NCBI GenBank assembly: GCA_022828595.1
Contig: JAKGHH010000003.1
Coordinates: forward strand, 100,153,583 to 100,217,582
Direction: 5' to 3'
DNA: 64,000 bases
DNA from: Nelumbo lutea
Lineage: Eukaryota; Streptophyta; Magnoliopsida; Proteales; Nelumbonaceae
Position 1 is the first letter of the stretch. Each line of letters starts with the position of its first letter. Under the pieces are notes generated by a model. It was not told the DNA's origin. It saw only the letters and a program-made list of their open reading frames with translations, and searched no databases. Shown here in pieces: positions 10,923-23,176 of the stretch. A program made the translations under genes and the position numbers.

Positions 10923-11690
10923 TGAACCGGAGTACCGGAATACCCAGTTCAAATTTATTCTTGTTTGTTTGCAACTGCGTTTGCATTTTGTCTCATTTGC
11001 ATCATTGACGACGCAAATTTTGCATCCTGACAAGCTTCCTCCTACGTTCCTTTAAGTGAAGTGGGGACCACATGATTTTTCCTTTTACTCCACTTTTTTC
11101 AAGTGAACAACCTTCCTCCTGCGTTCTTTAAGTGGTGGGGATCACGTCATTTATTCTTTTTCTACTTAAAAAAAACAGGGCAAATGCAGAACAAACCATA
11201 AATCAAGTCCAAAAAAATAAAAAATTTACACTTAGTAATCCCCTGCATTTACACTGGACACAGTTTACAAGGGAGTATTCAACAGCTCTAGCAGTCTAGC
11301 TTAACCCCTTGATAACGAGCTTGGGATCACCTTCTATGATAATTTTCTCGTGCCTGAACCTTTGAACCCACCCTATGTGCTTCCAGAGGGTGCCTCGTTA
11401 CGTTGTTCAATTATCTCTTTATCCCCGTATTCTAATGTCAACACCATAAAACCAGTGTATCAAATCTACTGAAAACGTTTTCTATGGGGCTTCAAAGTAG
11501 ACGTATTTAGTGGCTGAAATAATAAATAAACGTTCATATTTTTTGTTTATTTCAATCGAGACAGTGGAAGTCTCTAACTATTACAACTGGCTTCAAAAAC
11601 TTGGAAAAAAAAAAAAAAAACTATTACAACGCCGAGGCCTGAGGGACGTAAATTTGACTCATGAATCATGATGCAGCTGCATTAGAACTT
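10923..11690. other. Intergenic stretch, no gene
   Basis: It has locally repeated CTTCCTCCTrCGTTC words (near 11035 and 11110). A weak minus-strand frame near 11300-11400 contains IIIEGDPKLVI, resembling a LINE RNase H remnant. Nothing else is recognised. Confidence 0.3.
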
Positions 11691-11761
11691 ACTAGTAGCG
11701 GAGCCAAGGGGATTAGGGGAGCTAGGGGCTCCCTTATGGTCCAAAAAAAATTGATTTTAGG

Positions 11762-11848
11762 GTGAAACGGAACTGATTACCTTATTGATTTTGGGTTTTT
11801 CGGTCTGACCATCTGGACCAATCTGATTTTGAAAACCATGATTGTCTC
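11762..11848 (-). mobile_element. Fragment of the GGTTTT MITE
   Basis: Read on the minus strand it gives ATGGTTTTCAAAATCAG, then GGTCCAGATGGTCAGACC, matching the left end of the copies at 8542 and 54374. The right half is absent. Confidence 0.5.
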
Positions 11849-12109
11849 CTAATGAACCATCCATGTTTACTTTCCTCCCCTTCCTATCCATTTTAGGTTT
11901 TGGCCCCATGAAACTTGCGTCAACAACCACTAGGTTGGTCCGATCAACAATTAACTTTCCAAAGTGGTGTTGTGTATTGGTAAACTATACCATGCACTTA
12001 TTACGTTTTATAAACTTTTTATTTTTCAAATTTTGGTTGCGTTTTATATAACAGTACAAGTGTTTTGGACCCAAAATAGATACGATACGTTCTACTTGTT
12101 GGCAACTTT

Positions 12110-13413
12110 GGCCCTGTTTGGATAGACTTTTATAAAGAAAATATAAAAGTACGAAAAATACAATATATTGTTTGTATTGTATACTTTGTGTTGGAGGGAG
12201 ATTCAAATTTTCAAAAATCTCTCTCCTTCTTCTCTTATGTTTGACTTTTTCTCTTCCCACTCTTGAGTGCATGGGAAAACTCATTCTCCTACATTGCTTG
12301 GGAAAGGAGGGAAAGTAGAGTATATTTGTAGTTTTGCTCTCCCTATGGGTAGGGACCCATAGGAGGAGAGCATTGTTGATATTTTCATGCGCATGTGGGG
12401 TGGTTGGGGGTGCCTTTCACACGCGATGCACTGAATCGCTTTTACTTTTTACCGGATTTGAATTTTGAATTAAATGTTTTTTTTGTGTCTACTTGAACAT
12501 GTGTCTATTCGAATTTTGAATTTATTTTTTCAAACAAAAATGTTTTCTCTTTTTCATGTCTCTTCTTCCTTCTTGTGCCTCTTCAAATAGGTGTATTGTT
12601 CTGAAGAGGCTTCTGCTTGAAAGGACACCTCTCTATCCATTCAGGTTTGAGACCAGTCTATAAAAAGGATGTTGGTTGACCCAGTTTCACACAGATCAAT
12701 TATCGACAAGTATTCTTCTCTATCTTCTCTGTAATCTGAGCATCATCTTTTTTGTGGTTTGCGGATGTCTGGTAAGCAAGTGCACACCTACCAGTGGTCT
12801 GTGGGTTGTTTTATCTTGGCGATCGATTTGCGATCACCCAGCTGCACTGTAGGGGGCAAATGCGGTTTTAAGGAGATTGACCAAGTGGCACAACTTAGCC
12901 CTCATTCTCCCTACAATTCCTAGTTTCGAGATTCTGCAACATCACATCACTACAACTTTGGGTTGGAAAGCAATTACCGATAAGTTCCATTTTTCCTTCT
13001 TTATTATTTCACAATACTTTGTTTTGTTGCTTTTATATTTTTTTAAAAGTACAAAACCCCCAAAAGCACAAAGTCAACTTTTGGCGGAATAATACTTTTG
13101 CTTTTGTGCGAACGGGTGGTCATGTGTGACCACCCTTTGATAGAACTTTCGGCCTACCTCTGCTCACCATTGTTGGAGTTACACCACTGTCACTGGTCTC
13201 ATCCACCAAACCACTAGAAACCATCACCGGAAGCTTGGATGAATGTGCTTTTTCCAAATAGGAAATGGTTCTTTTGTTCCAAAAAGCATACTTCACAAAT
13301 TTTTTTTACCCAAACAGTTTTCAAAGCAAAAACACCAAAGTAAAAACATTTTTTGTACTTTATACTTTGGTACTGTTAAAAGTACAAAAGTAGAAGTCTA
13401 CGCAAACAGTGCC
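12110..13413. mobile_element. Non-autonomous TIR element of about 1.3 kb
   Basis: Inverted ends: the left is GGCCCTGTTTGGATAGACTT and the right, on the minus strand, GGCACTGTTTGCGTAGACTT. Similarity continues inward through AAAGTACAAAAA-type words. No transposase frame is seen. A TATAAAAAGG word near 12660 precedes unremarkable sequence. No clear target duplication was found, so the superfamily is open. Confidence 0.6.
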
Positions 13414-13548
13414 TTCATTTTTCTTTCAAGCCGCTATCGGATTTAACCCACAATCTTACTCTACAGATGCTAGGTAAAAAAGGGTCATTTAATAAAGTGT
13501 AATTGCACGAATTTACTATAGCCTTCCTCATGGTTTGTGTTTTACTCT

Positions 13549-13720
13549 AGGTTCAAAAAATCAACACATACCGGCCCATATCAACTTATACGTATCGTAT
13601 TGGGAGCACCCTAATACACCCCTACAGAGGGTGTATGGGGGTTTTGACTAGTAAAAAAAAGTACAGATACTGCTTGATTCGCCCCTACCAACGTATTGGG
13701 TGTATCGATATTTAGAACCT
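13549..13720. mobile_element. Short MITE with AGGTTCAAAAAATC-type ends
   Basis: The left end AGGTTCAAAAAATC and the minus-strand right end AGGTTCTAAATATCGATAC are inverted. The interior carries CCAATACG-like words in both orientations. Confidence 0.45.
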
Positions 13721-14680
13721 TGGTTTTACTAGAACATCTCTCATAGTTTGCAATGATTTATTTAATCGACCTTTCATTAAGAAAAATGTGTATTATCAAT
13801 TGGAAAGGGTCATATGACCACCTAAATCAAGTGGAAAATGTTCAAACAAGGGCCATGATTGTTTATTTCAAAAGTACCCTCGTAATTCATATGAAGTTTT
13901 TCCAAAAAAAAAATGTTCGATTTTCAAATCTACAAAACAAAGTTTGCTAGGGGGCATGATTATTTATTCCAAAAGGTACTCTTGTAGTTCATATCAAGTT
14001 TTTCCAAAAATAGCACACTTCCTTTAAATAGAAAATAAAATTGACTAAATGGAGTGGTTGTTTGTGTTTTATTTGGGTGAATGACATTTTCATTTATGTT
14101 TACTTGTGTAGATTAAATTTGTTTAAGTGGAAGTTAAAGGTCCAAATCTTCAATTTTTCACCTCTATCAAACCTAAATTTATGGTAAATTGATTCTAAAA
14201 TATATAGAGTATTTTAGTAAAACACAAATCATAAGATAAACTTTAGTAAATTTGAATAAATTATCCACTGAGAGAGAGAGAGAAATGACCTTCTCTCCTA
14301 GCCACTTGATAGGGTGCTATATTGTGTCTGTTACGCTGTTGCATTTATGCATCGGAAATTGAAAAAAAAAATGTCATAGGCACAAAGTGCGATACAGCAA
14401 TTGTTTGTTATGTTTTGAGGAAATTTATGATACCATAAACACATTATATTGAAAATAGCTTAATCCAATCAAAGCACCATTGTGAATTTGATGAATACCA
14501 TTCAATTGGCCAACTCTATTATGGTACCTGACCTGTTGATTGGCCCTAAGGTTCGGTTTGGAAGAAGTACAAATGCAAATATATAGTGTAAAACTTTATA
14601 TTTTGTATTGTTTTATATATATTTGTATTTATACTCCTAAATTGAGTTTAAGTATTTTTCATATATTTTATTAAACATAA

Positions 14681-15220
14681 GGGGGTGTTCTTTTTTTGGA
14701 TTTTGAGAGGGGGAAAAGTTGGTCAATGGGATTTTGGTTTCTATTGACCAAGAATACCATGTTCTTTTTTCATGTTAATGTGTATACTAGTGAAAGTTTA
14801 TTTTTCTACGTATCACTTATTCCTAGGTGGGTAAATAACTTTTCCACCTAGGAGGAAAGATCCCAACACTTAAGACTCCATTATTTTTTCAATAAGTTAC
14901 TTATCCAGGTAAATGCACTTACCCGGGTACTCAAGTAAGTGCATTTACCCATGTTCTTTTATTTCCCCTGTAAATAAGACAATGACCATTTTAGTCATAA
15001 AAATCCATTATTACAATGGGTATTTTTGTCCTATTCAAGTGTTGGCAACTATCTCCCAATGTGGGAAAGTTATTTACCCACTTAGGAGATGGATAGGAAA
15101 ATAAACTTTCTATAATCCCCATATAAATCTGAAAGAAAAAAACATGAGATTCTTGGTCAATGGGAATCAAAATCCCATTAACCAATTTTCCCCTCTCAAA
15201 ATCCAAAAAAAAAACACCCC
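14681..15220. mobile_element. Long-arm MITE (Tourist-like) forming a 540-base hairpin
   Basis: The left arm (14681 to about 14850) and right arm (about 15065 to 15220) are imperfect inverted copies over about 160 bases, starting GGGGGTGTTC and, inverted, GGGGTGTTTT. TAA flanks both sides (14678-14680, 15221-15223), as expected for PIF/Harbinger insertion. A second perfect small palindrome lies in the loop near 14910-14950. Confidence 0.75.
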
Positions 15221-16340
15221 TAAATGAGACAAAAATGTTCCATTTAATAATGGATTGTTATGGCTATAACGATCATTTTCTTTTTTTTTTACTGAAAATA
15301 CAGAAATAAATACGCTTATTTAGATAAGTATTTTCCAATAAAAATTTACTTAACTTACCCGGATAAATAACTTAAGGAAAAGCGAATGAATCTTAAATAT
15401 AATAACCAAAACATTAAAAAGTGAAATTCATATAAGCAATAAAAAAGTATAAATCAGCCGACCAAACAAAATGGAAAGATACACAAAGCAGACAACACCA
15501 CCGCACCCTCTCAATGTTGCACGAATTCTGACAACAACCATGAGCCAAGCGTGTGGATGTAGTGTCGTTTTCTCAAAGGTATGACACAGAGTGGGAGTGA
15601 CGGGAGCAAATGTAAGCAGTACGTGACCACCAGCAGAGGGGCCAAAGTACTCAATGGTGGAATCGGGACAGGTGGATTTCCTCTTGATATTGATAAAAAT
15701 GAAAAGGACTGATTTGGTTTGGGCACATCCTTATGGTTTGCTTCACTCCCAAGTCAGGGTGGTTGACTTCACTCCCAATTCTAACACATAACAGTTGACA
15801 CAAATCTGTATGCATTAAATGAAAAGGCATCGTACAAACCAATGAGGGGTAGTTCAGATGGTACTTGGATGAATTGTTTCAGTTTGGTGGGATTTAAAAT
15901 CCCTATTATCATTTTTGTAAGAAAAATACTTAAAAAGTAACGGACCCTAGGAGAGTGTCAGACATTGATTGATACCAAAAAAATGAGTCAGGTCTGGTTT
16001 GGGATAGAATAAACCCATCCCAGCTGATTATTGATTCATTCTATATGTATATAACTAAGCATTAGTTATATATTTTTTTGATAGATAAATATTAATCATA
16101 TATTAAATTTAACTTTTATGTAGTATAGATAAAAGTATATACCTAATTAATGAAAGATAATTGTGTCCAATCCAATTATCTATAATTACTTGTAATAATA
16201 ACTTAAAACTTCACTTTTAATGATATGACCTTGATAAAACATGTAATTGTTTATATGTCGATAAAACAAGTAGTGTTTTACCTTTGAAAACATGTAACAA
16301 AGATTACACAGTATAGTAAGAAACTATGAGATCTCTATAT
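15221..16340. other. Intergenic stretch, no gene
   Basis: AT-rich sequence. The part 15283-15400 shares TTACCCGGATAAAT-type words with 7110-7280 and may be MITE debris. No frame resembles a known protein. Confidence 0.3.
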
Positions 16341-16345
16341 ATCAG

Positions 16346-16676
16346 GTCTGTTTGGCAAGGTTTTTTTTGGGAATATCTTTTGGTAGTTTTAACAGTCAAA
16401 AGACATTAAATTTTTACATGAAAAACTGAGCAACCCGAAGCTAGTTTGGTAGATACATGTCTTTCTGTGTGTCTTTCCATGCAAGAATAAAACGTAAAAA
16501 GCTTCATTTGGATTTCCTGAAATCAGTCCAAAATGGGTTTCTTGCATCTTTTCGACACTCCGGCTTTTGGTAGCTAGATCTTCCATAAACCAAATGGGAA
16601 TAGACCAAAAATCGGTCTGCCCAGCTTGTAAACAACCGAAAGACCACACGGAAAAACACACCAAATGGGCCCATCA
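16346..16676. mobile_element. MITE copy 2 (GGTCTGTTTGG ends)
   Basis: The left end GGTCTGTTTGGCAAGG and the right end CACCAAATGGGCCC are short inverted termini. The sequence matches 5579-5920 along its full length and is uninterrupted. Confidence 0.65.
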
Positions 16677-16781
16677 TTAAACATACAATTGGTTTGAAAT
16701 GATAAAAAACATACCAACCCAATTATTAATTGGGACATAAATCATAATATATCAGTTCGTTCACTTCATTTATGTTGGGTC

Positions 16782-17306
16782 TAGACTTGTTCATGGGCCA
16801 GGCTCAGGCTAGGCTTTCACTTGTCATTAAGGGAAATATGCTAGGCCCGAGCCCGAGCCTGACCTGACCAAAGGGCCTATAACTTGGGCCCGAGCCCGGC
16901 CCTGATAAAGCCTGAAGCCCAACTTAATAAAAAAAAACAATTTTTCCTATTCAAATTAGAATTAAAAATTCAAATAGTTTTTTTTCTATTTAAATGAACA
17001 ATGGGCCTACAAGATAGTTTTTCCCCTTTCTTTTATATTTTAAAACACAGTTTTACATTCTTAAATCAAAAAATATATTCAAATGGACATAACCACATTA
17101 CTCACTTTAAGTCTAATATTAGGTCGGGTCGGGCTGGGCTCGGGCCAGGCTATTTTTGACAAAACTCGAGCCCGGCTCGAATTTATTGCGGGTCAAGCTT
17201 TTTGGCCCGAATTTAAGCCCGTGGGCTTATAACCACATTCAAGCCTGTCGGGGGCCGGGCTGGGCCAGGCCAGCCCATCGGGCCACCCGGCCCATGAACA
17301 GGTCTA
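16782..17306. mobile_element. hAT-type MITE filled with GGGCCC/GAGCCC words
   Basis: The ends TAGACTTGTTCATGGGCC and, inverted, TAGACCTGTTCATGGGCC agree. The flanks GTTGGGTC and GTTGGGTT match 7 of 8. It is inserted just before a LINE RNase H remnant. Both arms alternate GGCCCGAGCCCGAG-like words. Confidence 0.8.
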
Positions 17307-17324
17307 GTTGGGTTAACCACCACC

Positions 17325-18300
17325 CCCTAATACTTCTAAACTTAAATTTGATGGGGCTTTCAATACTGTTGGTAATGGAATTGGATTGATTATAAAAGAC
17401 TCTTCTTGTGCTTTTTGTTTTGGCTGTGTGTTGAAGATTGCTCCTTGCTCTCTTGAAGAGGTAGAAATTAGTCAATTACAGATGCTTTGATGAGTCTCTT
17501 GTTTGCTCTGGATCTTGGTATTTTTTTTTATCTAGTTCTTGAGAGGAATTTGCTTGGTTGCCCACAGAGCCTGCCTCATGGGCAGGGGCGGAGCCAAGTA
17601 TCTTGGTGGGGGTCTTTGGCCACCCCAAAGTGGGTCCCCCTCCCCAAACATCAACTAAAATATAAAGGATTATTCTTTAACACTCCAACTCTCAATAAAA
17701 AAGAGTATCTATAAATTTCCTGACTGTGCCACAGTCATGGGTGCTCCATAGTCCTTCTCAATTGTATTGGGAACATATCCCATTAACAAGTATGGGAGAT
17801 GTTCCAATACACATTGAGATGTACATGTGGGGCACCAATGTGAACCCTCTTAAAGGGAAGACTCTTATACAGTGGTGCAATATATGTTTCATGAAATTTC
17901 CCCTCCATGGCGTATCCATATATTGGTTGCGGATTAAAGATGTTTTTTATCTTACTCACGTATTTTTTTGGACTTCTAAGACATGCAATAAAATTGCTCA
18001 TACACTTACAAGTAGGAGTAAACATAAGCTGAGCTCTTCATGAGCTATTCGAGTTCGAGCTTCGAACCTAATTCATAGACACGCTTATTAATCGAGCCGA
18101 GTTCGAGCTCAAAGTTCTACCTCAAACCGAGCTTGAGCCTCGTATTGCCTTGGCAAACTGAGTTCGAATAACTAACTATTCGGCTTGGTTCGACTCGAAT
18201 CTACCCCTAATTGCAAGACATGCCCTCACATTATCTCATTGTTTTACTCGGGATTCTACTAATGAGCATAATTAATAGATTCCCCCATGCAATTTAATGG
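17325..18300 (+). mobile_element. LINE RNase H remnant split by MITEs
   Basis: The frame near 17332 gives LKLNFDGAFNTVGNGIG and IIKDSS, the start of the plant LINE RNase H domain. A later piece gives TSKTCNKIAHTLTSRS (about 17965-18020), its end. Between them lie unrelated sequence (17520-17875) with a foldback word pair. A hAT MITE is inserted at 18013-18209. Confidence 0.55.
18013..18209. mobile_element. hAT-type MITE filled with GAGCTCGA words
   Basis: The ends TAGGAGTAAAC and, inverted, TAGGGGTAGATTC flank a short body of GAGTTCGAGC words in both orientations. The flanks CTTACAAG and ATTGCAAG match at 6 of 8 positions. It interrupts a LINE RNase H remnant. Confidence 0.65.
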
Positions 18301-18438
18301 GGTTCTTTTTCTCAAAAAAAGGTCGACCCAACTCACTGACAATTATATTTTTTTTCTCATGTGTTAGAAAAGATTTCTTATCATTACACATCTTTCATAT
18401 GTATTATATTTTTAAAGAAGGTTCATGTAGGTGTTTAA

Positions 18439-18909
18439 GGGGCCGTTTGATAACAGTTGAAAATGCTAATGTGAAAAACTTAGGATCTGTTTGGTTTGTA
18501 GTTGGAATCAAAATATTGATACCAGAATGATTTATTCCTCTCACATGTTTGGTTCAGGTGAGAATCCGAGTTGAAATTGGTTGGGAAAGAGAAGGGAATG
18601 ACCATTCCCTCCAATAGGGAACCCCATTCCACCAGGAATGAGAATGGGATGCTGATTCTACCCAATCAAACGGTTGGAATTGGAATAAACCATTCTAATT
18701 CCATGCCCCTATTCCTTAAAATCAAATGGACCATTATTGTTTTGTCTTTTAATGAATAAATCTTTAAGGAGGTTGTGGGCTCCATCAATTCATTGAATTT
18801 GGGTAAACCACCATACCTTTGCAAATTTTATTATTTGAGTATTTAAACAAATACAAGACAAAATAATAAGTATTTCCTTCACCAGTTCAGCCATTATCAA
18901 ATGTGCCTC
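18439..18909. mobile_element. Tourist-like MITE with a second MITE nested inside
   Basis: The outer element starts GGGGCCGTTTGATAAC and ends, inverted, GAGGCACATTTGATAATGG. TAA flanks both ends. Inside, 18483-18733 has its own inverted ends GGATCTGTTTGG and GGTCCATTTGA. The core is rich in GGAAT/ATTCC words. Confidence 0.6.
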
Positions 18910-19550
18910 TAAGTTTATTTGTAAGGGTAAATCTCTTAAACTATTCATAAAATTTCACTTAAAGTATCCCTAAATTTTTCAACAAATTGATATAGTCACC
19001 AAAGATAGGATAATAAATACGTGTAAATCAAATGACCCTTTACAGTTTACAAAAACTAAGACTTTTATAGCTGAAGATCAATAAAGTTTTGATCGTTTCA
19101 CATTCAAATTTCAGTCAAGTGAAATTATTGTTCTAGTGGGAAAGAGAGATGTTATTTTATTGCTGATGAAAATCCATGATCATCACCTATTTTAATACCT
19201 ATGGATTCATTAGTTGACCTTGGATGATTTTCATTGTCGATTTTGGAAAAATGGTTGACTAAGAGATGAAATAAGTACGGTGAATAGGTGTGCGTTGGCC
19301 CACCGTAATAAAGGTGTTGGATCAGAATTCGAATTTGCTCCTCACATGGCCAACCTTTCTTGCAAATCCAATCTCATTGGATTATAGATGGTAGCTTCTA
19401 GGACGTTTCTCTTTTGCAATAGCTCCAGAATTGGTCTCACCGTCCCTTTTATGCAAGAGCTCTAGAATTGGAATGCAACCATTTTGTTGTAGCCACAACT
19501 ACTACTTTTGGCACACTAGTATCATTCATGTCATTCGAGGATGTTAGTGA

Positions 19551-20080
19551 TAGGGGTGATCATGGGCTGGGCCGGGCCGGGTTTTGCATTTATGATAAGG
19601 GTTATGGTTTATGTTCGGGCCCGACCCGGGGTTCTGGGCCTAAAATACAAGTCTTAGCCCAGGTCTATACGAGCCCGATCGGGTCAAACTTGATTCCAGG
19701 CCAATGTCACTTATATATAAAACATTATATATCTATATATTAAATGATATAACATGCATATAAACTTATTTTATACATTATATAATAAAAAATATTACAT
19801 ACAATATTAATTATACATGTCATGTTATAATATTTATATATAAAATATATAATATAATGTAAAATAACATATATACATATGTATACATAATACACAAAAT
19901 GTGTAAGTTTAAATATATGCGGACCAGGCTGGGCTTGAAGTATTAAGCCCAAGCCCGGCCCTAAAATTTGCAGGCCTAATGTGGGCTCGGGCCCGGGTCG
20001 GGGCTGAACACAAAACCTGGGTCCAAGCCCAGAATTTCTTGGCTGGGCTTATGCGGTCTGGGCTGAAATGATCACCCCTA
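19551..20080. mobile_element. hAT-type MITE with CGGGCC-rich arms and AT-rich core
   Basis: The ends TAGGGGTGATCATGGGC and, inverted, TAGGGGTGATCATTTC agree over 13 bases. The flanks GTTAGTGA and GCTAGTGA match 7 of 8. The core (19690-19915) is almost purely TATA-type sequence. Confidence 0.8.
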
Positions 20081-20334
20081 GCTAGTGATAATAAAGATTT
20101 GTCTTTGGTAGTTAGATATGAGATGACAAAATGAGGTTTTTAAAATATTATAACATTTATATGATATTACATATAAAAGGAATGTGATGGATGGGAGGTA
20201 TCTATCTTATTGTTTAAATGATCACCCCTAACATTTATATGATACAAGGGATTTTGTGAATACTAGAGAAGTGTTAATCAAATTCCTAAAACTTGGTATA
20301 GTTTAAGGGATTTCACTCACTAATAATAAGTTAT

Positions 20335-20861
20335 GTAGGCGCAAGTGGCCTAGCTTAATAGCGAGCTTGCACGCGTTTGGTGGTGGCGTTCAGAGTGGAC
20401 CCAATCAGGGCGTGTGCGGAGTAGATCTCAGTGGGCATTTTCGGGACCAATGGTGTAGAGTCACTTGGTGACCTCGAATGACTGTGCCTATTGTGTAAGG
20501 ATTACATCCGGACCACCTGGGCTCACTTACATATAGGTGGCCTCAAGTATAAATAGGAGACACCCCCCTCAAGGTAAGGGATGGAACTTAAGAACTTGGA
20601 CTCAAGAATTCTCAGTCTCCTTTGTGGCCTCGTCTGAGTGTGTATATCTCAGGCCTCGTCAACCTTGCACTCCCCTCGTACTAATTTGACCGTTGGAGTC
20701 TCTACCTCAAGTACCAATCCAGGGCTTCTGACGTTCTCCTTTCTTCACTCTTCGCAGGATAAGCCCACCAGCCCTTGACCACCTCCGGCCTTGGACTATT
20801 CGACCACACCTTGACTTAGGAGCGAATTGACAGTACTGCCCTGGACCTATTTCGGCCAACA
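20335..20861 (+). mobile_element. Probable solo LTR (Gypsy-like)
   Basis: It begins TGTAGGCGCAAG and ends CGGCCAACA. It contains a TATA box (TATAAATAGG near 20550) followed by a GC-balanced leader-like part. This is an LTR promoter layout. ATAATA words occur on both sides, but a clean target duplication is not seen. Confidence 0.5.
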
Positions 20862-21026
20862 ATAATAACTAAAATGTTGAAAAAAATGATAGACCGAATC
20901 CCCTCCCAACAAACTCTTCCCGCATTTATACTGACATTAGTAGGCAATGCTTGTTTTTTGGGAAGTGGGGCTGGATAAGTTGGTGGGTCCCATGAAATAA
21001 GAAACAAACTTGTGTTCATATCTACA

Positions 21027-21032
<6 letters not shown>

Positions 21033-21063
<31 letters not shown>
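21033..21063. repeat. Poly-T run of 31 bases
   Basis: Uninterrupted T from 21033 to 21063. It could be the poly-A tail of an antisense retroposon, but no recognisable body follows it. Confidence 0.9.
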
Positions 21064-21065
<2 letters not shown>

Positions 21066-21379
21066 GAAAAAGAATGATCTCTTATCATTTGGTTGAACAA
21101 ATAATACCCTCTTAAGACTTGAATAAATCATTTACCTATCCATACTGAAAATTGCTAATACGTAATGGATCAGTAATACTAATATATTGGATAAAACAGG
21201 TCCTTGCACTTATCTTGAGAGTATATTTTCCTTATATAATTATTTTTATACAAGTAAATGATTTATGGGGACACGAAATAGGCTTAAGAGGCGTGCATTT
21301 GCTCCGTTGTCATCTTGTGGGAAGATATCCCAGTCGAGTTGGGATTATCTAGCAACATAAGGTGCCAACTAGGTCCCAA

Positions 21380-21840
21380 CTAGCCATTGTAGATGTACAT
21401 CGAGAACATCTCCTCGTGACTCACGAGGCAGATGTTCCCAATGCGAGACTGCAATGATCTGTTGGGACAAGATTGGTAGGGTTTTATTGATAGTAGAGCA
21501 GATCCCTACCCTCCCCAATATACACTGCGATGCTGCGATGGTTTAATGTGGTGTGGGTGGGGACGAGGAAAGTGTTTCTATTTCATAGAATGGATGGAAT
21601 GTATTTAAATCACGAGACCGGATCTATTCATTGGGAACACGTTATTATACATTGGCGCCTGGCACGCACATGTTATTATACATTGGGAATATCTCCCGTA
21701 TTTATTTATTATTATTCATGAGAGATGTTCTCAATGCACGATGGATGTGTGAGAAGCAGATCGCATCACAGTGGTACCCCACATACACATCTCAGCGATC
21801 ATGGGAGATGTTCTCAGTACACGGCTGGTAGGTGCTGTGG
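21380..21840. repeat. Cluster of GGGAGATGTTCyCA repeats upstream of BSL1
   Basis: GAACATCTCC, GATGTTCCCAATGC, ATTGGGAATATCTCCC, GAGATGTTCTCAATGC and GGGAGATGTTCTCAGTAC occur in both orientations within 450 bases. This is the same foldback family seen at 1500, 9425 and 17765. ATTATACATTGG occurs twice. These elements sit directly in front of the BSL1 leader. Confidence 0.5.
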
Positions 21841-22238
21841 GGCGCAGATGCGAATCCTCAAATCACTGCTTTATTCGCTCTTCAGGGTCACTTTCGAAGC
21901 CGGTGGACGGGTGGAAGGGGAGAAAAGCGCCAACAGAACTGTTAAATTCTTCATTTCCTGCTGTTCTGGGAGTCGGCGTCGGGACTCCATAGACGGCTCC
22001 ACCGGGGTTCGGTATCGGTGCCAGCCGAGCCGAGGCCGGGCCCCACGTCTGATCCACCTAGGGTTCCACACTTTCTTTTCCTCTTCTCACCTTTTTTTCT
22101 CCACCGTCCACCGGGTTTTCCCGTGTCGTTCCTTCTGGACCTTTTCTGGACCTTCTCTTTCCATATTGGTCCGTTCATAGACTCCATACAGCAAAGTCTG
22201 TTGTCCCTCTCTCTCATTTTCTCACTCTCTCCGGTTGG
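21841..22238 (+). promoter_or_regulatory. BSL1 proximal promoter and 5' leader (approximate)
   Basis: This stretch before the start codon changes from AT-rich repeat DNA to GC-balanced sequence with long pyrimidine tracts (about 22075-22105 and 22203-22232), a common plant leader feature. I see no convincing TATA box, so the transcription start is not fixed. Reading frames that cross the leader have no recognisable product. Confidence 0.45.
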
Positions 22239-23176
22239 ATGGGTTCGAACTCGAAGCCATGGCTATATCCGGCTCCGACCTACCGTTCCGTCGAGACGAG
22301 CTGGGAAACCGACCGGGACGCACCTGGCCCACGTTGTGCACACACGCTAACTGCCGTCGCTGCCACCAAATCTCACGGACATCGTCTTATTCTCTTCGGT
22401 GGCACCACTGCCATCGAGGGTGGAGGCCCCTCCTCTGTTCCTGGAATCAGTTATTGCTTTTCCTGTTCTTACTGTCGTATTAACAATCCCTCCTCTCTCC
22501 CCGTCTTCTGAATTTACTTAAACTAAACAAGTCAAATTTACGTGTTGCAGGGCTGGCGGGTGTGACCAATTCTGTTCATTCTTATGATGTGCTTACCAGG
22601 AAATGGACCAGGTATGTTCTACTACTTGTTTAGTTCTACTTCTTGATTGCCTTTAAGCCTTGATTTTGATCGCAATTTGAATGATTTTCCTTCCAAGGTG
22701 GGTTTCAACTTTTAATTTTGCAGGATCCAACCTGTCGGGGAGCCACCGTCACCTCGGGCTGCACATGCTGCAGCTGCCGTTGGCTCTATGGTTGTTTTCC
22801 AGGTGAAATGAGGGAATTCAGCAAAACGAAAGAAACAAAAAAGTCTTCCATTTTTTTTTTTAAGATCTAGTTTGGTTATGAACGTTTTGTTTTATTGGGT
22901 GACGTTGTGTTGTTAGGGTGGCATAGGTCCTGCTGGGCATTCCACCGATGATCTGTACGTGCTCGACTTGACTAATGAAAAATTTAAGTGGCACAGGTTA
23001 GCCGTGGGAATTCTTAGTGAATTTTGAGTTAGAACTGGATTTCAATACTATCATCTTACTTCTTTTCCCACTTTAATGTAGGGTTGTTGTTCAAGGCCCA
23101 GGCCCTGGGCCTCGCTATGGCCATGTAATGGACTTGGTTGCTCAAAGATATCTCGTAGTTGTTAGTGGCAATGATG
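22239..23176 (+). CDS. BSL1: BSL1 exons 1-5: N-terminus and first Kelch repeats
   Basis: Five closely spaced exons encode residues 1-176. Exon 1 ends inside an Arg codon (A|GG) and exon 2 completes it, giving PGIRLAGVTN. Exon 3 gives [19 protein letters not shown] and exon 4 gives [18 protein letters not shown]. Exon 5 contains [11 protein letters not shown] and ends with one base of a Gly codon. The repeated RxxH, GG and Dxxxxx-W patterns are Kelch blades. The ATG at 22239 is chosen because the following residues match the BSL1 N-terminus. The introns here are only 85-120 bases, unlike the rest of the gene. Confidence 0.96.

Noticed and set aside
21725..22180. 151-residue frame upstream of BSL1
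   Set aside because: It crosses foldback repeats and the leader and has no recognisable domain.
22018..22350. Open frames crossing the BSL1 leader and exon 1
   Set aside because: They overlap exon 1 in other frames and resemble no protein. The BSL1 frame explains the conservation.
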